Source: Acanthamoeba lenticulata
Taxonomy: Eukaryota; Discosea; Longamoebia; Acanthamoebidae
Length of the DNA stretch: 10,171 nucleotides
Assembly (NCBI GenBank): GCA_002179805.1
Contig: NAVB01001488.1
Location: 1 to 10,171, forward strand
Direction: 5' to 3'
Positions within the stretch are counted from its first letter, which is position 1. Every line of letters starts with the position of its first letter. Position numbers and translations under genes: made by a program. Below the pieces are notes generated by a model that worked only from the letters and a program-made list of their open reading frames with translations, ran no database searches and was not told the DNA's origin. Shown here in pieces: positions 1 through 7,045 of the stretch.

Positions 1-2
1 CG

Positions 3-929
3 TCCTCGCCCTCTTCGTCGCCGTTCTCGCTGTCGGCCTCGTCCTCGTCGGCCACCAGGGCGGGCAGCGGCAGCAATCTCAGCAGCAGCGGCGGCAAGTC
101 GTTGCTGACGCCCACGTCGGGCATGATCAACATCAAGCAGCACTACTCGCCCTCATCGAGCCACTCGCCGCGCGCGTCGTCGCCGCTGGCCACGGTGTCG
201 CCCCGCGCAGGGCTTGTCTCCCCGCGCTCGCTGCCGGGCTCGGGGGGCGGGTCGCCTATGATCTCGCCCCGAATGGGCTTCAGCCGGTCGCTGGCCGCCG
301 CCGCCACGGCCGCGGCTACTTCCCCCGGCGGCGGCGGCGGCGGCGGCGAGGCCGCGTCGCAGTCGCCGTCGCGCCAGGGCTCGCCGTCGCGCAAGCGGTG
401 GACGCTCAGCCTGCCCAAGAATTTCCAATCGCCCAAGTCGGCCAACACCGGCGGAAGCGGCTCGCCCGTCCTTGCGACGTCCTTGTCGTCGTCGTCATTG
501 ACAGAGGCTGAAGCTGACGAGACTGAAGCCGAGGCGTATCGCCGCTCGGGCGACGGAGTCGACCTCTCCAGCACGACCCAAGTCGTCGTCCTCCACAACG
601 GCGGCAGCCCTGGCGAGCCGCCGGGGCGGCCGCGTGGCCGCAGCGCGTCGTCATACACCCTGCGACAGCACGTCGTGGCTTCCTCCCCCACGAGGACGAC
701 TTCCTCTCCTAACTCCTCTTCTCTAGCATCTTCCACGTCCTCTTCTTCGTCTTCATCTTCTTCATCATCATCCGACTCCTCGTCTTCTTCTTCATCATCA
801 TCAGCAGCAATACTCGAGCGGACGCCGTCGTTCCAGGACCGGCTCAAGATGTTTGGCGGCGGAGGCCCCCTCGCGCGTTCGGCCTCCTTCTCGCCCAAGG
901 TCGTCCGCAAGCACAGCACCAACCAGTGA
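3..929 (+). CDS. Ser/Pro-rich low-complexity protein, C-terminal part (5' partial)
   Basis: The frame is open from the left edge, so the gene begins outside the window; about 308 C-terminal residues are visible and no intron is evident. I do not recognise a family. The protein is dominated by Ser and carries many Ser-Pro and Ser-Pro-Arg motifs (residues about 55-100 of the visible part), typical substrates of proline-directed kinases. A Gly-rich run, an acidic Glu/Ala patch and a Ser tract (nt 714-803) follow. The tail is less repetitive and contains RTPSFQDRLKMFGGGG, then a basic end with Ser-Phe-Ser-Pro. The hydrophilic, disordered composition suggests a scaffold or regulatory tail of a larger protein whose domains lie upstream; that is inference. 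The coding reading is supported by third-position GC bias and by AATAAA downstream of the stop. The opposite strand is also open but would encode arginine- and acid-rich nonsense. Confidence 0.75.
   Translation, partial: SSPSSSPFSLSASSSSATRAGSGSNLSSSGGKSLLTPTSGMINIKQHYSPSSSHSPRASSPLATVSPRAGLVSPRSLPGSGGGSPMISPRMGFSRSLAAAATAAATSPGGGGGGGEAASQSPSRQGSPSRKRWTLSLPKNFQSPKSANTGGSGSPVLATSLSSSSLTEAEADETEAEAYRRSGDGVDLSSTTQVVVLHNGGSPGEPPGRPRGRSASSYTLRQHVVASSPTRTTSSPNSSSLASSTSSSSSSSSSSSSDSSSSSSSSSAAILERTPSFQDRLKMFGGGGPLARSASFSPKVVRKHSTNQ
714..803 (+). repeat. Serine-codon microsatellite (TCT/TCA/TCG tract)
   Basis: About 30 consecutive codons are nearly all Ser, broken only by Leu, Ala, Thr and Asp. The codons are mostly TCT and TCA, whereas Ser elsewhere in this gene is mainly TCG or AGC. 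This suggests local expansion of a trinucleotide-type repeat inside the coding frame. Confidence 0.8.
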
Positions 930-996
930 TCTCGCAAGCACAACAACAACACAGGAATAATGGTTCCCGCGTGATTCTGTTTTCATCAAATCAAAT

Positions 997-1002
997 AATA
1001 AA
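997..1002 (+). terminator. Candidate polyadenylation signal AATAAA
   Basis: A canonical AATAAA lies 68 bp downstream of the stop of the Ser-rich gene, in AT-rich DNA followed by a T-rich run (about 1019-1041) that could be the downstream element. It fits the 3' end of that gene. No canonical copy in the opposite orientation serves the convergent gene ending at 1093. Confidence 0.55.
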
Positions 1003-1092
1003 GAGTTTATGTTTGAATAATTTTTTTGTTTTGTTCTTTTGGATTTTAACAATAATGTATATTATAAAAGATAAAACAGAATTACAACTTTT

Positions 1093-2403
1093 TTAGTTGC
1101 CGCTGACGTGCGCCGGAACGGAGGGCTCCGAGCCGATCGTGCCGCTGGGGCTGAAGGCGATGCCGGTGACCGAGCCGCCGCCCGAGACGCTGATGGTGGC
1201 GCCCGAGTTGGTCCAGGTGAGCGTGCTCGTGGTGTCGAACTTGACGGTGCCGCCCGTGGCGACCATGATCTGGCTGTTGTAGCGGCCGACGTAGAGCTTG
1301 GAGCCGGTGAAGGACATGCCGCCGGTGACGCCGTTGTTCTGGTTCTCCTCGGCGTAGCCCAGGATGTTGCCGCCGCCCGAGGTCGAGGGGATAGTGTAGA
1401 CGCCGCCCGAGATGGTCGCCTTGCCACCGTTGGGGAAGTCGATCCAGCGGGAGCCGGCCGTGTTGGCGTGGTAGCCACCGCTGACGGTGAGCAGGGGCGA
1501 GCGGACCTTGATGTTGTTGCCATAGGGGTTGCCGTAATGGTTGCAGTTGGTCTCCGAGTAGGAGTCGCCCTGAACGTAGAGGTCGTGGCTGGCGCCGTCC
1601 TTGGACTGGCCGTTGGAGATGAAGTCGCTGTTGGTGACGACGATGGCGATACCGTTGCCGGGGTTGCCGCTGCCGGTGGCGGGCACGAAGATGCCGTTCT
1701 CGTTGTTCTGGAAGAGGCACTTGTTGATGGTGATCGTGCCGGCCGAGGTGAAGCCCTCGGCGTAGACGGCGGCCTCGCCGTCGCCGCTGTTGTCAGCGCC
1801 ACCGGCGTTCTGGAAAACAATGTTGCTCAAGGTGCCCGGGCTCTGTGCGTGCACGAAGCCCTTGCCCCACGCGAGGCGGTGGCCGCTGCCGTAGCCGCCC
1901 TGGCCGTCGAAGATGGTCTTGCCGGCTCCGGCGCCGTTGATGGTCCAGCCGCCGAGGTTGTTGGGGATGTCGAAAGGCTTGTAATAAGTGCCAGCGAGCA
2001 CGGTCATGGTGAACCCAGGCGCCAGGGCGGCGATGGCGTCAGCCGGCTCGGTGTAGGTCTGGCCGGGACCGACGGTGACGGTGCGAAGGCCAGAGCCCGA
2101 CGAGACGGGCGACGGGCTGACGCTCGGGCGAGGCGAAGTGGAGGGCGAGGCGCGGGCGGGCGAGGGCGAAGGCGAAGGGCTGGCACGGACGGGCGAGGGC
2201 GACGGGCTGGCAGCCTGACCCTGGCACGAAAGTTGCAGCGCAGCGATAGCCGAGAGGACTTCGTCGAAGCGGCTGTCGAGGTAAGCCTCAAGCGCGGACG
2301 CGGCGTTGGCCGCAGCCTCGGGGTAGGTCTGCGCCGTCGAGGGCGAGGACAGGAAGATCACTGCCAGAAGGACCGCAAGCGCGGCGAGGATCACTCGGGC
2401 CAT
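1093..2403 (-). CDS. Secreted right-handed beta-helix protein with Ser-Pro linker
   Basis: This single-exon frame encodes 436 residues. Residues 1-24 form a classic signal peptide (basic start, Leu/Ala/Val-rich core, cleavage probably after STA or AQ). Residues 25-60 look helical. Residues 65-100 are a linker of repeated Ala-Ser-Pro-Ser-Pro units. From about 106 to the end the sequence has short Gly/Asn-rich beta-strands with regular ILV positions, typical of a pectin-lyase-like parallel beta-helix. The segments SHDLYV (272-277), GNNIKVRS (295-302) and WIDFPNGG (320-327) match, from memory, a pattern in bacterial, especially alphaproteobacterial, beta-helix proteins of unknown function. Such folds usually bind or cleave polysaccharides, so extracellular or cyst-wall carbohydrate is a reasonable but unproven target; I cannot assign catalytic residues. 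The neighbouring genes to the right are intron-rich and this one is not. The start is the first ATG, with a TATA-like element 61 bp upstream. Confidence 0.85.
   Translation of the reverse strand: MARVILAALAVLLAVIFLSSPSTAQTYPEAAANAASALEAYLDSRFDEVLSAIAALQLSCQGQAASPSPSPVRASPSPSPSPARASPSTSPRPSVSPSPVSSGSGLRTVTVGPGQTYTEPADAIAALAPGFTMTVLAGTYYKPFDIPNNLGGWTINGAGAGKTIFDGQGGYGSGHRLAWGKGFVHAQSPGTLSNIVFQNAGGADNSGDGEAAVYAEGFTSAGTITINKCLFQNNENGIFVPATGSGNPGNGIAIVVTNSDFISNGQSKDGASHDLYVQGDSYSETNCNHYGNPYGNNIKVRSPLLTVSGGYHANTAGSRWIDFPNGGKATISGGVYTIPSTSGGGNILGYAEENQNNGVTGGMSFTGSKLYVGRYNSQIMVATGGTVKFDTTSTLTWTNSGATISVSGGGSVTGIAFSPSGTIGSEPSVPAHVSGN
2110..2211 (-). repeat. Imperfect tandem repeat encoding the Ala-Ser-Pro linker
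   Basis: Codons 65-98 of the beta-helix gene repeat Ala-Ser-Pro-Ser-Pro units with small variations (VR, AR and ST inserts). The repeat lies between the signal-peptide region and the beta-helix domain. It probably forms an extended, possibly O-glycosylated stalk; the glycosylation is inference from composition only. Confidence 0.7.
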
Positions 2404-2463
2404 GGTGTGTGGTGTGTGAGGTGTGGAAGCGAAGAGCGAGTGGTCCGCAGAGTCAAGATCTGG

Positions 2464-2478
2464 CTTTTATGGGCGGGG
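2464..2478 (-). promoter_or_regulatory. Candidate core promoter of the beta-helix gene (GC box and TATA-like)
   Basis: On the minus strand CCCCGCCC (2478-2471) runs directly into CATAAAAG (2471-2464), which lies 61 bp before the ATG at 2403. The order GC box, TATA-like element, short leader and ATG is that of a compact RNA polymerase II promoter. It is a positional match only. Confidence 0.45.
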
Positions 2479-2546
2479 AAGTGGGGGCTCATGCGATGAA
2501 TACGGGGCAACGAGGTGATTGTAGGGGGCTCGCAATATGAGGGACA

Positions 2547-2562
2547 CAATTCTCCAAGTGGA
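2547..2562 (+). repeat. 16-nt direct repeat, copy 1
   Basis: The sequence CAATTCTCCAAGTGGA recurs at 2660-2675 with one mismatch (T to G at position 7), 113 bp further on. Both copies are followed by a short GC-rich run ending in GCG. A pair of binding sites in the shared promoter region is possible. Confidence 0.5.
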
Positions 2563-2659
2563 CGGCAGGCGCGTTGATGTCAAGGCTGTCAAGTGACTTG
2601 GCCTATGGGAATGGAGTGCAGATATATCCTCTCCGTAAGTCTGTCTCCCATGTAGGGGT

Positions 2660-2675
2660 CAATTCGCCAAGTGGA
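2660..2675 (+). repeat. 16-nt direct repeat, copy 2
   Basis: CAATTCGCCAAGTGGA is the second copy of the element at 2547-2562. It lies about 570 bp upstream of the start at 3233 and 257 bp upstream of the beta-helix start, so it could serve either gene. Confidence 0.5.
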
Positions 2676-3062
2676 GAGCCGAACCGCCAAACGCGATGCC
2701 GCACACCCGCAATCGCCAATCCCTTTGTCGCGAGAATTGAACGGAAGGCATTAATGATGCTATTGTTAGGCATCACCTCGGTGTACTCTCTCCCAAGTCA
2801 ATTTTACTACGAATTTCATTATCAAGAAGGCACCACGCCCGCAGGCTGGTTTTGCTCGCCTTGGCGTGTCTGGCAGGCCAACAACAAGCGGCGTTATTTC
2901 ATCGGAGCCGCCAGCTGCAAGAAGGCAACGACGCGGGCGACATGCGTTCCTTCTCACATACTTTTTCATTTCGTTTCCCAACTCTTTGCCCCAGCGGGCA
3001 TCTGGCGTTGGACATGGAAGGAAAGGGGCAAGCAACGTGACTGTTTACGCGCCAAGAGGAAA

Positions 3063-3075
3063 TTCCAAAATGGAA
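3063..3075. promoter_or_regulatory. Short dyad TTCCA-N3-TGGAA
   Basis: This is a perfect 5-bp inverted repeat around AAA, in AT-rich DNA, about 160 bp upstream of the ATG at 3233. The core CCAAAATGG resembles a CArG box but has five A/T bases rather than six. It may be a dimeric factor site; the evidence is symmetry alone. Confidence 0.25.
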
Positions 3076-3232
3076 ATTTGGGCATGCCAGTGCGTGGCCC
3101 AATGAGCGCGCGCCACCGCACTAGCGACGCGACCTGAACAACACTAACCCTTCGTCTCCCTCGAATCTCTTCCATCTGCTGTTGATAGAACGAGGTGCAC
3201 CGGCGGTAGGAGCAGTCCCGAGGGCGGAGAGG

Positions 3233-4125
3233 ATGCATATGGCGTGGCTCGTCCCGGTCTTGTGCTTTTATTTGTTTATCGCCGCCTCTAGCGAGGAATC
3301 CGATTTCTACAAGAAACCATCAACAACTGTCACTGCCACCACACCCCAGGTTCGTTGCACTTACATGGTCTTGTTAATCGTTGATTTCGTGAATCATCTC
3401 AATTTAATTTTGATCACAGAGAGCGAAGACATTGCTGGACGCGTTCTCAGACTTCTTCGTGGGCACAAAGTGGGTCTCCAATGTGCAAAAGTACTACTCT
3501 GAGTACATGCAGTCGGAGCAGATGGAACAGATGGAGCTGGCCCGCAGTGAGCTCTACAGCATCGAGGACGACCTCAGCCGCGTGCAGACACAAGAGATGA
3601 TTCTGCGATCGCGTCAGTCTGAGCTGGGCGCCTGGCTCCAGGAGAACGCCGCCAAATCTGCCGAGGAGCGCAACCCCACCGGTACTTCCCTCGTCCCCTT
3701 TCCCCTTCTTCGTGCACCGCCGTCTACGCGACCACCCCTCATGATGATGACATCGGGACAGTGGAGGAACTGGTGAACATGGAGTCGGACCGACTGGCCC
3801 TGCTCGAGCACCGACTGAACAGGCTCAAGAACAAGCTCCTCAGGCAGAAGAGCGAGGTGGCCTCGTTCCTCAAGATCAATGGTACTGCCACCTGCATCTT
3901 CTCCTTCTTCAGTGACGACGTTGTCTGATGGACGATAGACGATGATGACAATGGTGTGCAGTCAAGGCGACGGTGCGCGATACGCTGAGCAGCAGTCAAC
4001 CCGGCCAGCTCGTCATCGACCCGTCTTTTGAGGACGAGGAGGCGTCGGCCAACGAACGACGACGAGGAGGAGGAAGAACGCGCTTCATCATCCCCTCGGA
4101 CGACCACGCCGACATTGAGGCCTGA
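3233..4125 (+). CDS. Small secretory-pathway coiled-coil protein (four exons)
   Basis: My model joins 3233-3349, 3420-3681, 3762-3881 and 3962-4125, giving 220 residues. Introns are 70, 80 and 80 bp, all GT-AG, with phases 0, 1 and 1 that rejoin cleanly. Residues 3-19 are strongly hydrophobic and end at Ala-Ala-Ser-Ser, so the protein has a signal peptide or, less likely, a membrane anchor. A short Thr-rich stretch follows. Residues about 60-165 are charged and Leu/Met/Gln-rich and read as coiled coil, with a clear leucine spacing in LALLEHRLNRLKNKLL (exon 3). The tail (about 185-220) is acidic, then Arg/Gly-rich, then acidic again, ending IEA. There is no KDEL-type retention signal and no cysteine pairing. 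I recognise no family. The ATG two codons downstream is an equally good start. Reading through intron 2 meets a stop, which supports splicing. Downstream, AATATA near 4255 is the nearest polyadenylation-like hexamer. Confidence 0.75.
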
Positions 4126-4574
4126 GCCAACACGCACAACGCTGGCGGTCGAGGCGTGCGGCCGCCTTTTGCAGGGCTACGCGTCACCACTAGGGCAGGG
4201 CTGACAAAAGTCCATCTACGACGTCCTCTCTCCTCTCTACTGCACATAGGTCCAAATATATTTATTTTTTGTCGCATAGTTTGAATTCTTGGATGACTGT
4301 GGCAAATATCTGAATTCGTCAAAATAGAATAAGGAAAGCCGTTGCGCGTGAAAGGTAATCTTTTATCCGTTGTTGTCGACGGCTTGCGCAAGAAAACTGA
4401 AGACAGAGAGGTGGCGCCAATTCGGTTGTCTGTCTTTCCTTCCTGCCTCATCTCCCTCCCCCGGTTGTGCACTGGGACGGCGGATGGACCACAAAACCGT
4501 GTTCAACCCAACAAGCCGACGTCCTACTATTTATTTGTAAATACGACTCAATCGCGTCTACTCCAAGTTATTGA
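4126..4574. other. Intergenic region between tandem genes
   Basis: These 449 bp hold the 3' end of the coiled-coil gene and the promoter of the next gene. An AT-rich stretch at about 4252-4272 (AATATATTTATTTTTT) is the likely 3' processing zone. TATTTAT at 4528-4534, about 45 bp before the next ATG, is a weak TATA-like candidate, and GACGTC at 4519-4524 resembles the core of a CRE site. I see no RNA gene or convincing coding frame. Confidence 0.5.
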
Positions 4575-6936
4575 ATGATGGGCATGCACCAAAGAAATGG
4601 AAGTGGCGCTGCGGAATCGGAGAGCGGTGGCGACCATGCTCCGCCGTCTCCCGTCTTGATGGAGGGTTTCTCGGCTCCATCGCCTCCCCTTTCGTCGTCT
4701 TCCTCTCGATCTCCTTCACCTTCACCTCCCTCGACCTTCCCGCTCCCTCCGATCTCCTACTACCAACCTGTCCCTCCTCCTCATCAGCAGATGCCTCAGT
4801 CGCACGCGCAGGTCCTCATGTCCCCCATCCAACCACACTTTCAAGCGCACCTTGATCCTGCTGCTCCCACCTTCTTTGTTCCTCCTCCACCGCACCAGCC
4901 CCAGTTCCAGGCCCACCCACTTCCACTCCAGCTTCAGCACCAACCACATCATCAACCACACCCCTTCCAACCTTCCGCTCCTCAGCATCAACCATATCAT
5001 CAACCACAGCAGCCACATCCCCAGCCACATCAACCCCATCAGCAACCCATGAAGCCGCAACTGAACCACAGGTGACCTCTCCCGCTTGGACCTTGATGAT
5101 TGAGTAGCTGATCTAATTTGCGGTTGCTTTGTGGGATCGACAGTCAAGGGGGACTCCCCCTGCTGGACAAGAGCAAGCGGATGGGTCTCATGCTTCTTCT
5201 CATCTTTGGCCTGTTGGGCTTTACCTTCTTCATGGCCCGCATGCCTTCTCCGTCTCCAAACACAAACACCCACGGGGTCACAACCATTAAGGTTCGTTCA
5301 CATCCTCCCGTTTAAACATTTTAAACTCAGTTCTTACTTGGTTTCATAAACGCAGTTATTGCCTTCGATGACGTCGGAGGTCAGGCCAGCCAACAGCCTC
5401 GAGGCTGCGCCAGCCGACATGACGCGTGATCCGTCAGTCGTTTCAACGAAGCCATCCGTCATCACAGAAGCAGAGCCTGCGGGCGAGTCGATGACGTTGG
5501 CGACGGCGACAACGGCCACGGCCACGGAAGCGGCCGTTGACGGCTCGCAGCAAACGCAAGCCGCCGCGGCGACCACTTTGAAGGCGGCGCACACTGACGT
5601 CGTAGAGCAGAGCACCATCAACGAGAACGAGAACGAAAACGACGACAACAAGTTGAGGCAGCTCGAGCTGGAACTGAAGCGCGGGCGGGAGAGCCTCAAG
5701 CGCAAGGAGGAAGAGCTCAAGCGACACGAAGAGGAGAAGCGGAGGCGAGAAGAGGCCGAGCTCAAGCGCAAGATCGACGAGATGAAGCGGAAGGAGATGG
5801 AGGACAAGCGGCGCAAGGAGGAACAACTGCGGCGCGAGGAAGAGGAAGAGATCCGCCGCATGCAGGAAGCTCTGCACGTGCGTGAAGAGGAGCTGAAGCG
5901 GCGCGAAGAGAGCATTCGCCTACGTACAGAGCAGAAGCGCCAGGAAGAGGAGCGGAGCCGCGCCCTCGAGGAGCTGCGACGGAGCAAGGAGGAGCTCCGC
6001 AAGCGGGAGCTTCACCTCAAGCAGTGGGAAGAGGAGCAGAAGCGGATCGAGCTCATGCTCGAGACCGGCAACGAGTATGTGCTCGTCGGTTCCGGCGTTT
6101 CGGGACTCGGGGGCTACGCGTTTGCCCAGGCCGATGATGATGGCGATGACGATCACAACTCTGAATATGATGACACCGACGACGAAAACCTTCACCAGGA
6201 CGGCCAGGAAGATCAAGAAGATGACTGCTACGAAGGGGAAGCCGAGGACGGAGAGGGTGAATACGATGACGAAGATCTCACGAACGACTACGATGATAAC
6301 GACGACAATGAGGACAACGCGAGCGACGGAGAGTCGGTTGAGGTCTATGAAATCACTGGAGGTGCGGACGAAGACGAAGTAGAACTTGAAGCGGAGCACC
6401 GAAGAAGTGATGTGGAGGAGCACAGGCACGACACCGCGCAGCGCGATGCAGAGATGGGCATCGAGCACGTGCACACCGAGGAGGAGCGCGAGCAGGAGAT
6501 CGCTGAGGACAAGCGCCAGCGGCTCGAACGCCAGCGGCGCGAGCGCGAGCGGCGAGCCCGCGTGGCGCGAGAGGCCAAGCAGCGCGAGATGGAGCGCGAA
6601 GCGGCCGAGCGCCAGCGACAGCTCGAGATCGAGGAGCGGCTGCAACGCGAGTCGAGGTCGCTGCGCACCGTTCTGGGCGCAGGTGAAGGTCAGACCTTCA
6701 CGACGACAACGGGGCGGGAGGAAGTCCTGCGCACGATCAACAAGAAGATCGTCAAGAAGCAGGTGGAGACCCTGCGCAACAACATCCTTGCCGCCCGCGA
6801 GGAGGCTCAAGGCAACAGCAACAAGAAGACGGGCAACAACAGCAACAGCAGCAACAAGAAGACCAACAACAACAACAAGGCCGACCAAGACATCCGCAAC
6901 AAGAAGAAGACCCTGAGTGCACGCAAGACCAAGTAG
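4575..6936 (+). CDS. Single-pass membrane protein with His/Pro/Gln-rich N-terminus and charged coiled coils
   Basis: My model joins 4575-5071, 5144-5291 and 5356-6936, giving 741 residues. Introns are 72 bp (phase 2) and 64 bp (phase 0). Residues 1-165 are disordered: a Ser/Pro part, then repeated His-Gln-Pro units. Residues 179-197 are one hydrophobic segment (MGLMLLLIFGLLGFTFFMA), preceded by DKSKR, so the positive-inside rule favours a cytosolic N-terminus. After a Thr/Ala-rich spacer comes a long Lys/Arg/Glu coiled coil (about 313-452), a Gly/Val-rich break containing YVLVGSGVSGLGGYAF, an Asp/Glu block (about 473-561), a second coiled coil (about 588-648) and a Lys/Asn/Gln-rich tail (700-741). 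I recognise no named family; the coiled coil resembles trichohyalin-type sequence, which is composition rather than homology. A role as a membrane-anchored scaffold or tether is inference. The ATG-ATG start follows a TATA-like stretch. The stop is only 109 bp from that of the convergent gene. Confidence 0.8.
4888..5058 (+). repeat. His-Gln-Pro codon repeat
   Basis: The sequence repeatedly spells variants of CATCAACCACA and CACCAGCCCCA, encoding His-Gln-Pro and His-Pro-Gln units in the N-terminal part of the membrane protein. It is strongly purine-poor on the + strand. Runs of closely spaced His could bind metal ions; this is a compositional inference. Confidence 0.65.
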
Positions 6937-7045
6937 ACAAGAAAGAGGACTTCGACACACCAGCAATTCAATCCAATTGAGAGTAAAAAATGGGATCTTT
7001 GGCAGATTTCCTTTTCGTTGTAGATTGCTCTTGCTTCAACATCTT

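Larger units (their letters stand above)
2404..3232. other. Divergent intergenic region
   Basis: These 829 bp separate the divergent beta-helix and small coiled-coil genes, and base composition falls towards balanced GC. The stretch holds the TATA-like element at 2464-2471, a 16-nt repeat present twice (2547-2562 and 2660-2675, one mismatch), a dyad TTCCA-AAA-TGGAA (3063-3075), and the palindrome GGCATGCC (3081-3088). Open frames of up to 187 codons occur on the + strand, but their composition, non-ATG extension and lack of any domain argue against coding. I read the region as two promoters plus spacer. Confidence 0.6.

Noticed and set aside
143..952. Long minus-strand open frame opposite the Ser-rich gene
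   Set aside because: It is the shadow of TCN/TCG codons on the other strand and gives Arg/Asp/Glu-rich sequence without domains. The + strand frame has the polyadenylation signal and sensible composition.
1108..2499. 463-codon + strand open frame
   Set aside because: It is antisense to the beta-helix gene, made of Val/Gly/Ala/Arg/Asp as expected from reversed GC-rich codons. The minus strand has a signal peptide and a recognisable fold.
3065..3073. CArG-box (SRF site) in the intergenic region
   Set aside because: CCAAAATGG has five A/T bases between CC and GG, while the consensus needs six. It is listed only as a dyad.
2574..3137. 187-codon + strand frame in the intergenic region
   Set aside because: It begins at TTG/ATG with no promoter evidence, has no domain or codon bias, and overlaps comparable open frames on both strands. 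Kept as non-coding.
3996..4578. Open frames in the 3' region and intergenic DNA between the two tandem genes
   Set aside because: They cross the supported last exon or the AT-rich spacer and resemble no protein family.
5920..6966. 348-codon minus-strand frame rich in Leu and Val
   Set aside because: It is the antisense of the Glu/Lys/Asp codons of the coiled-coil gene and mimics a membrane protein by composition only.
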